This document shows positions 24,388 through 36,000 of a DNA stretch of 64,000 nt, piece after piece. The position numbers and the translations under genes are program-made. Within the stretch, counting starts at the first letter, position 1; the number at the start of each line of letters is the position of its first letter. The stretch is taken from positions 27,718,913 through 27,782,912 of the forward strand of contig OZ018410.1 of assembly GCA_963969595.1 (NCBI GenBank), given 5' to 3'. The DNA is from Neckera pumila (taxonomy: Eukaryota; Streptophyta; Bryopsida; Hypnales; Neckeraceae). The notes beneath the pieces were generated by a model. That model was not told where the DNA came from. It saw nothing but the letters and a program-made list of their open reading frames with translations, and did no database searches.

Positions 24388-24667
24388 CATTACAAAAAGT
24401 TTCAGCCCTCAAAGGGGCCACAAGAGCCGATGCAATAAGGGGAAAAAAAATTATTATTATTTTTTTTGAAAAAGTGAAATCCAACATGGCATGAAGGGTG
24501 CCACATCGAACTTGAAATTTTTCTAAATATATATATATATATATATTTTTTAAAACTAATAAAAAAATAAAAAAAAATAAAAATTCTTAGTGTTCCGTAA
24601 TTGCACCTCGAGGGTGTCGAAAGTCAGATTTTGACAGCCCCTTTGAGGGCCGGAATTTTTTCTAATG
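24388..24667. mobile_element. Family 3 MITE, 280 bp
   Basis: The left end reads CATTACAAAAAGTTTCAGCC and continues CTCAAAGGGGCC; the right end reads back CATTAGAAAAAATTCCGGCC with CTCAAAGGGGCTG. The centre has CATGGCATGAAGGGTGCCAC and an AT microsatellite. No coding capacity is present. Confidence 0.8.
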
Positions 24668-25176
24668 CCTTGCATTACAAGGCTTATTCTAAATCACCCT
24701 GCAATACAAGGAGGTTAAGTAAATTTAAGGAGATTTCATGAGTGTATCTAACAAGTCTTAGAACTCAATAGTGGAGAGACTCAAATTTTCAAGAACCAAA
24801 ATTTTACTTTAAGAGAGCTTGAAGTCTGCTAACCCTGTTTCAAAGGAATGAAAAAAAGTTGTTTTTCTCACTTCAAATGTTATAATCTTTCAATCCACGC
24901 ATTCAAATGGGCTGAAAATTTTCAACACATTATTATAGTAGATTGCTACACTTTTGTATGGTTGTTCAAAAAAAAATTTCATTTTCAATTTTGAGCAATG
25001 CACTAAAAATTGGTAGTTTTTGACAATTTCTCTTGAAAAACACCCCATTGCTTTGGGGATTTAAATAAATAATTCACATTTCGGTACCCAAAAGGATGAT
25101 TTCCATGGTGACCAACCCGTCCTTCTAGGCCGTTAATCTTTCGCTCACATATGGTTGGTTAAGTTTGGTTGTATTA
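24668..25176. other. AT-rich DNA, nothing recognised
   Basis: No gene or bounded repeat is seen between the family 3 copy and the next family 2 copy. Confidence 0.4.
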
Positions 25177-25530
25177 AGATAGGGGGCTCTCAAAGTGCTT
25201 AGGCTCTAAAATTGCTCACCTTCTTAAATATAAACTATTTGTACATGTTGTAAAATCGCTCACCTCCTTAAATGTACACTATTTGTACATGTTCTTTTTT
25301 TGTTATACGAGCAATGTAGGAGTTGGACGAATTTAGAGCCCTATGCCATTTCAACTTCACAAATTCATAACGAATTCCACAGAGCTCCAAAAAAATATGA
25401 AACGACTTGGATTAGATGACAATTCACTTGTCTTTTTTAAGGAAAATTGATTGAAAAGTATTTCATGAAGTTTCAACTCCCCAAAATTCAGTTTCAGCTT
25501 TTAAATGGGCGCTTCATGGACCTCCTACCT
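25177..25530. mobile_element. Family 2 MITE, about 354 bp
   Basis: The left end AGATAGGGGGCTCT is preceded by TA; the right end CCTCCTACCT is followed by CA. The right arm from about 25310 matches the other copies (ATTAGATGACAATTCACTTG and ATGGACCTCCTACCT). An internal duplicate of a 50-60 bp phrase ending TTTGTACATGTT lies at about 25200-25290, which explains the extra length. Confidence 0.65.
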
Positions 25531-25832
25531 CAATCTTCTTTGTGTTCAATAAAACGGAAGTAAGGTGAAAGACTGAAATTAAGGATTGCCACTGCACCTA
25601 TGAATCTATGATTGTTTGTACAGATTTAACAGATTCAGTTGGTGTTGGTGCCAGCCTGCGTGATTTGACTGCTGGTTGACTGCTGGGCTCATTTTGACCA
25701 CTTGAGAATTCCTTTGCAAATCACTCAGTGGAGTGTCATTGCCGGTCTGTCCAGTGGCATTCACAACCAAGGTTTATAAGCTACACAAAATACTGAAATC
25801 AGGTTGCACCATACTAATTTTTTGACAGTCTA
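25531..25832. other. Unique spacer between two family 2 copies
   Basis: About 300 bases separate two family 2 copies. No gene or motif is recognised. Confidence 0.4.
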
Positions 25833-26070
25833 AGGTAGGAGTTCCATAAAGTGATCATCTAAGCGCTGAAACTGAATTGGGGAGGTAAAACATCTTTAAA
25901 TATTTTTCAGTAAATTTTTCTTGAAAGAGGCAAGACAAAATGGCATGTGGTCCAAGTTGTTCCATATTTTTTGGAGCTTTGTGGAATTAGTTATGAAAAT
26001 TTGAAGTAAAAAAACCATAGGGCTCTAAAAGCAACCACCTCCTAGAATGTACACTGTTTGTACATTTTGG

Positions 26071-26967
26071 TTGACCCCTAAAGGACCAAACGGCATTTTT
26101 TGGCAACATAGCGATTTGGGGCAGCTCACTATGAACGAAATATTTTTTTTTTCTTTGAAATTTTCACACAACATGTGCCCAAGGAGTAGCAGTTTAAGGC
26201 CCAACAATTTTCAGAACTTTTGACTACATGGTTAAAAAGTTATTGGATGATATGTCATTTTCAACGTTCGGCGGGTTGCTCAATTTTTTTCTGAAAAATC
26301 ACTTTTAAAAAAATTAAAATTTGAAATTGGTCCTCTAGATTTATATAAAGCTTTATATAATTCCATTTTGATTTATGAGATGAAAATTATGAGGTGTTCT
26401 AGTTTGCGGGCAGTTATGGATTTCCTACTCTAAAATAAACTTTGGAGTTCTTTATTTAACTCAATTTTTAATATTTTTCAAAAAAAATATAAGTCTAGGA
26501 TGTATGTTATTTATTACAACATTACTACCGTTGGGATTGGCATTTTATAATTTCTTTATTAGATTCTTAACAATTTCGTGTTTGAATCATTTTCTACTTC
26601 TTTCTACAACCTATTTTGTTCCTATATATTGTATAATTCCAAATAATTTGAAAATTTTCAAGCATATAGACAATTTTCTTTGAAGAATGAATCCAAAGAG
26701 TTACCACCATATTGGACATTTCTTCATATAAATGTGACCTTGTGAAGTGTAGCTGCCCGTTTTTGTCAATTTGAACACTATTATCTTGCAATCATGTTTG
26801 GTGGAAAATTTTGAAATTTTTTCCGCATCTTCTCAAACGAATGCACTACAAGATCCTATAGTAACATGTGTCCAAATTTTTTTTTTCTAAAATGTGGTAC
26901 TTGTATTAGAAATGACAGTTTTAGAGTTGTTTTGGTGAAAACATAGTCAAAAACCTTCAGGGGTTAA
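26071..26967. mobile_element. Family 1 TTAA element, subfamily b
   Basis: The left target site is TTGA, a one-base change from TTAA, followed by CCCCTAAAGGACCAAA. The right end is CCTTCAGGGG followed by TTAA at 26964-26967. The left third matches the right third of the 39941 copy in reverse complement, including CAACATGTGCCCAAGGA and GACTACATGGTTAAAAA. No transposase frame is present. Confidence 0.75.
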
Positions 26968-28171
26968 CACCTAAAAGACCAAGGTCTTTTTTCTGCCAAA
27001 AAACTCTCAAAATTGCCATTTTTAGAGCAAAGAGAAAAAAATTTGAAAAATGTTTTTTTTGCACATCTAACTATAGTATCTTATACCTAACTAGTATGAG
27101 AATGTGTGGAAAAAATTTCAGAATTTTTGACTGCACAAGTTGCAAGATATCTGCGTTTGAAAAGAAAAAAACAAATTTTTCAGTACATTGCGGGACTAGA
27201 TTTTTTGACTTTGAACATTTTTAACTTGAATATTTTGCACTACAAAGTTTTCAGCTTTAAATCTTTCTAGTGGAGAATTGGGTTGTGATTCTAGGAAAAA
27301 AAGAAATTCAAAAAAATTTAATTTTCATTCTTAAATAAATTGTCAAGTAGAAGTAGGTACAAGATAGAAGGAAAATCTAAAATATTAATATCTTTTAGAT
27401 GGAATTAAAATGCACTTATCCCAATGGTGAGATTGTTCTAGCACAAAAACTAAACCATATAGAACTTTTTTATTTGAAAAGTTGCAAAAATTGCATTCCA
27501 AAATGAATCCTACAAGTTATTTTTTTCAAGAAGATGCTCTAATTGCCCAAAAAACAAGATTGTCCATAACTTTCTCACAGAAAATCCAAATGAAATGAAT
27601 CAAAGCTTCCCAAATAGACAAAAATATAATCTATAAGGAAAAAAAACAAAAAAAATTTAAATTTAATTTTTTTGCTGCCCCCTCTCCCCTGTTTTGAACT
27701 TATTTGGGCATAATTTTTGTTCCCGCGCATCGATTGAAAAAAAAAATTATATTCCCACAAAGCTTATCAATTTTTCTATCTCCAAAAAAAATTTCAAAAA
27801 ATCATGAAAAAAATTCAGCCCGAAGCATTAGATGATATTTGGGGGTCTTGGAGGGCCGTTTCAGGCTTGTTTCCTGATCTGCCTAGATTCAGTGAATGCC
27901 GGTATGGGTGTGTTAGAAATTTAAAAAAAAAAAAAAAAAATTACTAAAATATCATTTTAAGCAATTTTTTATTTTTTTATTTTTTTCAAAAAATGACGTG
28001 GCAGTCGCTCGACCACGTCAGCCAGTGACTGCTGCTGTGTTCCCGCAATCTGGGAACGTAGCAGATAGCAAGGGAACTCAAAGCCTTCTAAGACCCCCGA
28101 GTCTCATCTAATGGTACCTGCCCGAAACTCCACTTTTCCGTTGAACGGACACTTGGTCCTTTAGGGGTTAA
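26964..28171. mobile_element. Family 1 TTAA element, subfamily a, with nested MITE
   Basis: The element shares its left TTAA (26964-26967) with the right end of the preceding copy and ends GGTCCTTTAGGGG then TTAA at 28168-28171. It is the reverse complement of the 6000 copy over most of its length. It carries a 288-bp family 3 insertion at 27826; without it, its size is about 920 bp, equal to the 6000 copy. Confidence 0.8.
27826..28113. mobile_element. Family 3 MITE inside a TTAA element, 288 bp
   Basis: Inverted ends CATTAGATGATATTTGGGGG and, read back, CATTAGATGAGACTCGGGGG are followed by matching GTCTTNGANGGC words. Comparison with the uninterrupted 6000 copy, where the target reads CAGCCCATAGGTACCTGCC, places the insertion within the equivalent CAGCCCGAAG/GTACCTGCC. 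The centre has TGACGTGGCA and CCACGTCA arms. Confidence 0.8.
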
Positions 28172-28244
28172 CCAAAGAAAGCAAAATGTACCTCTATATC
28201 ATGTTTGATTCAAAATGCCCGAACTATTTTCGAGCCTCCTACCT

Positions 28245-29439
28245 TACACTATAGAAATTTTCACTGCTTTTGTACACAAATTAGTGAAATTGGGTTGCCT
28301 GGTCAATTAGGTTGCCTTACCTAAAATAAATTACAATGCTTGTTCTATATGGAGGCGCATGCCACTCTCTAAACTAAGACTTGAACTAGTGCAAGAATCT
28401 ATGCCATACACATGGCTCTAAATTGAATGTGTCGTTATACAAAAGTAGTGAAAATTTCTATAGTATGGACTGTTGAGAAATTGGTGTGGGGCAACCTAAT
28501 TTAACTATTTTATGTAAGTTAATTGATGATGCTCCAAGGCAACTACAACAAACTTTGACTTTTTTTTGTATTTTTCTTTTTTTCCTTCTCTAAATTCACC
28601 CACACATAAGCTTATTCTTGCCTACAGTGTTGAGTCTCTATTTATGAGAGTAAATTACCAGTTTCAACAATACTAAAAAATTACCAGTTTCAACATTTTT
28701 TAAATTTTCTATAAAAATTCACAAGTTTTTCATTCTTAGAATAAGAGCATTTGCAATGCTCCTAGATTCAAAGACGGTACCAACATTGTACAATTTAAAA
28801 GTGTTTTTGAATTATATGAGTGCTCCAATGCAACCATCATACCCTATGCTAGTTCTACAACCTTGCTATGCAAAGGGGTAGGACTGGCATTTTTTGTCTT
28901 TTTATTTGTTCCTCCAAGCGTCTTAGCAAGTTGAGATTCATATCAAAAAAGGAAACTAACTAAATTTCTTCCACAAAAAAATTCAAGATTCTCCCCCCTC
29001 CTCAGAAAGCCACAACCTTCCTAGTCAATTATGACATTTATCGATCTCGTATTCCCTCTCTTGTTGGATGTTGAGGCAAGTCACTTTGCAAAGCCTCCTA
29101 GTTAGTCGGCCATTTATTGGGGCACATTTGCTCTAAAAATTATTGGCATTGTGCGGACCTCATAGAATGGCCTACCATTTGCCGTTACAAGGACTGTTTG
29201 CAAGACATGCATTATAGATGCTCTAATGTTTTAATTAGGAAGTTGCTACCCTAGGTAATTGTTGTCTTTCCCAAGTACTATGAATTCATAGATTTATTCT
29301 TAAATTTATTAAATTAAAAATTAAAATTAAAATTATTTTTAAAAAACTTTGCATATTGACCAAGAATTATGCTTCTATTTACTATTGGATGGATTTTGAG
29401 ACTTACCAAAGATTAAGATATACAAAAATTAATGCATTA
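28245..29439. other. AT-rich DNA, nothing recognised
   Basis: No gene is supported. Two TTACCAGTTTCAACA words occur 20-30 bases apart near 28655-28695. Confidence 0.4.
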
Positions 29440-29709
29440 CACTAAAAATGATATTTAGTGTTGGCAACACTAATTACGAACCTTGACACTAAATATCATA
29501 AGTAAGTAACACTAAATCTAATTTCTAACACTAAATATGCTCTATGGTAAATCTGAAATTTGAAAAGGTTTACATTTAGTGTTAGAACACGTTAAAAAAT
29601 GAACTTGCAAAGGAAAAGATTGAAGACAAGTAAAATTGAAGACAAGTAAAATGGTTGGTAGGGAGGTAAAACACTAAATGTCATACTACACTAAATATCA
29701 TTTTTAGTG
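29440..29709. mobile_element. Palindromic MITE with ends CACTAAAAATGATATTTAGTG
   Basis: Near-perfect inverted ends of about 22 bp start CACTAAAAATGATATTT, flanked on both sides by TA. Several internal ACACTAAAT words repeat the end motif on both strands. The CACTAAAA start recalls CACTA elements, but the flanking 3-bp words do not match while TA does, so a TA-target origin is equally possible. Confidence 0.7.
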
Positions 29710-31862
29710 TAGTGTTTTGGAGGGATATTCCTAAAGTATTTTATATATTTTAAATACAAAAAAATGTGCAAATACAATAGAGTTCAACAATAATATTATT
29801 TTTTGGTGTTCTTTATTTTTGACGTTGATAAATTATCTTGGGGATTTAGACATATATATGGTATCCTTATAGAGATTTATGTTGACTATCTAAAGTAGAT
29901 CTCAAATGCATGTCATTAAGAGGTTGTATAAATATTTTCTTTGTTGTATTGACAAAATTAGCATCCCTCCGTCCCAAAATGATCTTCCTATTGGCCTTTA
30001 TTTTCTTTCCCAATTTAATCTTCCAACTGTGATGTAGAAGAAGGGCCGACAGAATGAAACATTTATACTTTCTTTGAATGTAAAGAGAACAATAAAGTTG
30101 AAAATTTCTAGAATAGTTGTTGCTTATTGTTCTCTGCTCACTTGTCTGCACTAGTCAAGCCAATCTTTTTTATATTATTATTTAAACAAATGAAATGGAA
30201 ATCACACACTTCACCGTGATTTTTTTGGGCTAGTTAATTTAGTAAGATGAGTTGTCTACACAACCAATGGAAGAATGGTAATATATAGTGCAAGAAGACA
30301 AAAGGATACAACTTGGGAATTGAAGAAACAATTGGCTAGTGATGTTCCTTTAGAATCAGGCCAAAAAATCTCATTCTTTAGTGATCTACAACTTCATTGT
30401 GAAAATTAATCCATAATTGAAATTTTGAAGACACAAGAAGAGCATCAAATTCTAGTTACAATATAAAATGGGATTAAAAAATGTTATTTTCAACCTTAAT
30501 CCGGATCATTTTGTCTAATAGGAAGACTATTTTGGAATGGAAGGAGTATTTGCTAAACTTTCATAATGTTGTAAGATCTTTTATTTATTGTCTTGAAAGA
30601 CATAAAGTGTCTTCTAAATGTACTTGCAATACAATTGAATCATGCTCAACAACTATATTTGAAGAAGAAGAGAACTATCATCCATAGTAGGTAGAAATCT
30701 ATACTCCTATCTAAAATAAGTTCTAATTTGAGATATATAAAGGAATACAATTAGAAAGAGATTTGTGGAGATAACTAAAGTTCATGAGTTGTTTGAAACT
30801 AATATATTTAAGTAGTTCAATTTGGAGGAGAGTTGTAAATATTAATACCTGTCTAGCCACTTTATGACTTTTTATGTATTAAATCATATAAATCTCCTTC
30901 AAATGTGAAGTACCTAAGTTATAATATAAAGATCATTGTTTAATGTGCTTGCATTGTCAGACAAATGTCAGTTGTCTTGTCTCCACAGACACAATCATGA
31001 GATTTAGTGTGACTTGGTATATATTGAATTATTTATCTCACCATCAAATTCAAATTATCTAAGTCATTATACTAAGACAATTCTTTAGTGTGCTTGCACT
31101 ATAATACAAGTGTTACTCATCCTATTTTTATAGAGACAATCATAAGATCTCGTGTGAACAAAATCTTCATGTAAGCTAGACAATTATTGAAATAAATGGT
31201 TGGAGTTCTTTTCTCTCTACTTGCATTTGGTATTATTTTGTTTGAAAGGAGATGGTATAAACTATAATACTATTTTCAATGTGAACTACATGAGAAATCC
31301 AACATATCAATCTAGGACATTCATGATTCATAGTACAACTTAGCATTATCCTGTAACATTCTCAACTTTCCAACCCTAGAAGATTTTTTAGACATCTCTA
31401 TGTTTTTAAAGATGTGTGTAGCATTCCCTCATTTTTACTGTATACCATGAAACAAAGACAATCTATAGCACAATTGTTTGTATTTTGTTGATGACTATGT
31501 TATATCAAATATTGCATGTGATATGCTATGGGAGTAATAGACCTATGTCTTTTCAAAATGGCTCTACAAATTAGTGTGACATGCACCCACTATTAGTTGT
31601 AGTGTATTGCATCTTGCACTCAACCCACATTATAGCCAATTCAACATTCATGGAAATACATGTGAATTCCCTTTGTTTATTTTGTCCTCAACAAACACCT
31701 ATGGATAATATAGACTTGTTTGCTTTTGTTACTATTTTTGTCATTGACTAGCATAGACATTACATGTAGAATACTAGGCTTGTGATGCAAATATATGTCA
31801 CTTGTACCCCTCAAAACACTAGCTCCTCCTCCGCCTTAATTTTTTGGAGTGGTTGGCATTAT
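29710..31862. other. AT-rich DNA with a diverged internal duplication
   Basis: No gene is supported. Two related segments near 30895-31020 and 31045-31165 share the order TTTARTGTGCTTGCA, then ACAAGTGT-type text, then GAGACAATCATRAGAT and a closing GTGTGA word. A direct repeat of ATTGAAGACAAGTAAAA lies just upstream at about 29619-29652, inside the preceding element. Confidence 0.45.
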
Positions 31863-32312
31863 TTAACTTTTAAACAACCAAATGTTCCCTTGAGAGACTT
31901 GAAATTTTGGGCAGGTTCCTATGTTTTCAAATTTTGGCATGATTTTTGAATTTTTTTTCCAAAATTAAAAAACACATTAACTTTTCTCAAAATATAAGTT
32001 TTTATTTCAATTTATGCATAGGAGAAATTATTATGCCATCCAAAGCTCAAAATGCAATTGTTTTGGCAGCACCAAAAAAATCACGAAATTCAAAATAATA
32101 TTTTTAAATGTTGCATTAGAAAAAATTTCAGTTTAAAAAACAAATTCATTTTTTTTCCCTTCTTCTTTGGCCAACAAATTGTAGGGCCTAAATAGTGCAG
32201 GACAATTCAATTGAAAAAATTGAAAAAAATAAATATTAAAAAAAATAAAAAATACAGATTTTCAAATCTGATGCTGGCATGAATGGTGCCATGTCAGATT
32301 GTTGTTTTCAAA

Positions 32313-32343
<31 letters not shown>

Positions 32344-33195
32344 TTTATTATTATTGTTTTTGAATTTTGAATTTTTGAATGATTGTTTTTGAATTTTTGA
32401 GTTTTTTTATTGTGGCCACTATTCAGCATTGATGATAAATAGTGGTCACTATTCCTCAAAAGGGGCTGTGAGTCCCATTGAGGAAAATTCCTCAAAGGAA
32501 AGCAGCCCCTTTGAGGGCTAATTTTTTTTCCTAATATTTCTCATAGATAGTACTTTTGTCTACACTAGAAGCTTTGATTCATTCCATTTGGACTAGTGAT
32601 GAGAAAGTTACGGAGAGTCTTGTTTTGGAGGCAATTTGAGAATCTTCTTCAAAATACAACTTATAGGATTTATTATTTAACTCAATTTTTAGAACTCAAA
32701 AAAAAGAAGTTGAACAAAGTTTAGTTTGTCTGCTTAAACAATTTCCTTGTAGGATTTAGTGTATTTCAATTCCATCTTACAACTATTAACAATTTACTTT
32801 TATCTTCCTATTCCGTACCTACTTCTACCTACCTTTTAATTCTAAGAATGAAAACAAAGTGATTTAAAAAAATTCCTATACTCTCAGTTCAAATCTTCAA
32901 CAATTTTTTTTAATTCAATATCTATAGTGCCAAATTTTGAGGTTTAGAAGATTTGATGCCAAAAAATCTAATCTAGCAAGGTGCAAAAACCATGTTTATA
33001 TTCACTTCAAACACATATACCTTGCAATATATACTAAAATTTCTCCCACACAATCTTGTACTAGCTTGGTGCAATATCCTACGCTTAGATTTGCAAAAGA
33101 GGAAAACAAAATTTAAAAAGTTTTGCACTTTGCAATAGAAATGGCAATTTTGAATGTTCTTTGACAAAAATAGGCCTTAGTCCTATATATATTTG
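31863..33195. mobile_element. Degenerate family 1 TTAA element with nested MITE
   Basis: The left end TTAACTTTTAAACAACCAAA is a decayed TTAACCCCTAAAGGACCAAA, followed by TTTTGGGCAGGTTCCTATG as in the 6000 copy. The right end GGCCTTAGTCCTATATATAT is a decayed GGTCCTTTAGGGGTTAA end. The interior matches the 6000 copy (for example TCATTCCATTTGGA, TACTTCTACCTA, TTGCAATAGAAATGGCA). A family 3 element at about 32114-32536 interrupts it. Confidence 0.65.
32114..32536. mobile_element. Family 3 MITE inside a decayed TTAA element
   Basis: The left end is CATTAGAAAAAATTTCAG and the right end is CCTTTGAGGGCTAATTTTTT then CCTAAT. The centre has GGTGCCATGTCAGATTG, like the other copies, and an ATT/ATTT microsatellite at about 32317-32360. 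Confidence 0.65.
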
Positions 33196-33940
33196 GAGAT
33201 ACTTACATATAGAAAACCAAAATACATACACATGCAATTGCATATCCCATATCCTTTGTTGCAATTGTATACATAAATATAAATATATTATCCAAATATT
33301 TGAGAAAAAAATTGACAATTGTCTAGAAAAATTCTTTTGGACTGAAAAAGTTAGCTTTAGGTAGTGTTTTGAGCACGTGGAATGACTATGTACTCAAAAA
33401 CACCAACCACTAGAAGGATGGTTGGGGGTAGTGAATATTAAAAATTGGTTGAATCCAACTATAGTAAACTTGCCAATCACAACAAAGGCAAAATTCAAAT
33501 ACTTCTTTATACTTAAATAGTGGCTTGAATGCTCTGAAATTTGGTGTGTTTCTTAATTGTCATGTTAAGATTCACCTTAAAAAAATAGAATGGAAAAAGG
33601 TTAGTTCCTACAAATTTTATAGTAATATAATGACAATGAATCTAAAATCTATACAAAAAAATTTGACAGCCCTTGACCACACACTATACAGTCATTGGCA
33701 CAAATCTAACTCTCCAAATTTGTAGGTTCCTATCCTTTGGACAAAAAATATGACATTGATTCTCTAAAATTTTAAATCCAAATTTCCAAATCCTATCTAC
33801 AACATTCACAATACACTACGCAATTAGGGTTTGGTTGGAGTGGACAAAACTTGACAATTATACTTTTCTTGGTTCACTTCGCAAGATAATAGTCATACAA
33901 CTCCCCTTTTCTTGCGCTCCTTGTAGTTTTGTGAATGCTT
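33196..33940. other. AT-rich DNA, nothing recognised
   Basis: No gene or bounded repeat is seen. Confidence 0.4.
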
Positions 33941-34163
33941 CACTATAAGGAAACTTTGTTTTAGGTCATGTTCAATGTAACAATTGACATCTAAGTGAAA
34001 GAATTTTAGGTGATGTTGAAAAAAAAAAACCATGTTTTCATGTCAACAATGGTGTCCAATGTAACATCAATGGACATCATTGTTGATATAATAACCTGTT
34101 TTTTTTGACGTCACCTAAAATCCAACGTCACTTAGACATTAAAGAACTTTGGTTTTTATAGTG
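33941..34163. mobile_element. CACTA-type MITE with CTT duplication, 223 bp
   Basis: The ends begin CACTATAAGG and, read back from the right, CACTATAAAA, and the flanking 3-bp word CTT is present on both sides (33938-33940 and 34164-34166). The body is a long imperfect hairpin: CTAAGTG...TTTTAGGTGA at the left pairs with TCACCTAAAAT...CACTTAG at the right, with an inner ATGTCAACAATG / CATTGTTGA pair. A 3-bp duplication and CACTA ends are diagnostic of the CMC/EnSpm group. Confidence 0.8.
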
Positions 34164-34286
34164 CTTCTAGAATATGTTTGTACCTCTTTCGAGAAGTTTA
34201 TGTGTTCATTTCTAGTGGGTGTTGGTATTACTCCTTTTGTCCCATGATACTATCTTTTTTATGTATTAATAAAAGTATTAAGGGTG

Positions 34287-34966
34287 ATTGCAAAAAACAT
34301 TTGTCTTATCTTTTTATCCCCTTGACTGCGGACATGTTTTTTTTTGCTTTGAACTTTTGCATTGTTTGTCCGTTTTCTATAGAATTTGAAATGAAGGTAC
34401 TTGTGTTAAAAATTCTATTTTAAATAGACCTTGTTGGATGTTTATCTTGGCCATTTTAGAGTGTTTTAGTACTATTTTGACCCCAAAATGCAAATTTGAA
34501 GCTCAAAATCAAAATATAAGGACTTCTACTAAAATAATATAAGCCCACAAAGAGATTTTCAAAAAATTGTAAATTTTCCACCTTTCACATGTGTTCAAAA
34601 TGCATTATCTTTTCACAAGTGCAAAGAACACAATTTTTTTTTAAGATATGAAAATGGCTGAAACGGAGCATCTTCAAGTTAGAAAAAATGGTTTGTTTTG
34701 TTTTATTTTATTTTATTGGTTATTTTTACTATTTAAGAAAAATCAAACATCAAAGTGTCCATTTTCTTGGCATTTTCCATAGTCCTTTTTTGTGCATAAC
34801 TTTTAGAGATAAATTTTTTGTAGGTCTAAATTTTTAGAAACATACTATTTGCAGTGCTTTACGAATTATCCATATCTTGTTTTATTTTTAAAAAATTATT
34901 CCAAAAGTCACAGTATTCATTGAAATAGGCCATTTTGAGCCCAAAATGGCAAGTGTTTCTTGCAAC
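34287..34966. mobile_element. Family 4 element, about 680 bp
   Basis: The left end attgcaaaaaacatttgtc and right end caagtgtttcttgcaa form the family 4 inverted repeat. The body is the reverse complement of the 19442 copy. If AGGGTG and GACCT bases are included, TTA flanks both ends as a possible 3-bp duplication. Confidence 0.7.
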
Positions 34967-36000
34967 GACCTTTAAGGATTTGTCAACAATTTTTAATGCA
35001 TGTTCTAATTAGATGATTCTCAATTAAATGTTTAATGTGTCCTCTCAAGTGCAAAACATGTGGATGTGACTATTATTTGTAATCAAGGAAAGATAAAAAA
35101 GTAAAGAGGTTGAAATAGATCCAAAGTGCCACACATAAATAAAGGTAGGCTTTGCAAAGGAGGAAGACTTCCTATGGAGCTCCTTGCCTTCTCCGGGTGT
35201 TTACATTTGCACAAGAACAACTTGGAATTCAATAGATTCAATGAAAAGTTCAATATCTTGATCCAATCAACTTCAAATTGCTATAAAAAAAATGAACATA
35301 ATTATATCAGTTTTTATTGAACCAAGTAGGACAAGATTACTATTAAAGAGTTGCTCTTCAAAGGCAAACCTACCCTTGCTTTGTCTACATCATCCTTGAA
35401 ACGATGACTTGTTCACCACTACAGTGGCAAAATAGGTAGACTTGGCTTTTATCTTCTAACCAGACACGGAGTGCAAAATGAAAATAGTTGTTATTTGTGA
35501 AAGGGTTTAGACTTTCGAGCAACTGCATCGTTTTGTCTCACTCCGAAATGTGAAGCGGATGTTTTATGTAGGGTTTATGAATGCTGTGTTCTCCAATTGA
35601 GAATTGTTAAGGTTGCAGTGCTTGGTGAGAATGGCGTATTCTCTAAGTGGCTATGTCCCTCCAGGATGCTTCTCGGCCTTTCTGATACAGGTGGGTATCT
35701 GCAGAGTACTGAAATCGGCAGAGTATTGAATTAAAAAGTTAAGGACCCTCTGTAGGGCTGACATCTTGCAACCCCAATCACACACAAGTATTCATGCTCA
35801 AATTCCTTGGAATGCGCATCTTGACACTACCCCAGTACCCCTCAAAGACAATCCTCAACCAACATCATCACATCCCTGCTCTGGACAGGGTCTAAACGTG
35901 AGAACTACTGAACCTAGCGCTGGAATTTGTCATATGAGCATATGAGATGGACTTGAATCTGTTCTTATGAACGTTCTCCCACTGATCACCCTGTCATCAC
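34967..36000. other. Intergenic, transition to a gene island
   Basis: Composition becomes less AT-rich after about 35500. No gene is supported. Confidence 0.4.

Larger units (their letters stand above)
25833..28244. mobile_element. Family 2 MITE split by two TTAA elements
   Basis: TA flanks both ends (25831-25832 and 28245-28246). The ends AGGTAGGAG and CTCCTACCT are exact inverted repeats. Removing the two family 1 elements leaves about 315 bp, the family size, and rejoins GTACATTTTGG to AACCAAAGAAAGC. The minus-strand reading of the left arm matches the other copies (TCCATATTTTTTGGAGCTTT in this strand). Confidence 0.8.

Noticed and set aside
29440..29709. Assignment to the CACTA superfamily
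   Set aside because: The start CACTAAAA fits, but the 3-bp flanks differ (TTA and TAG) while TA matches on both sides, so I left the class open.
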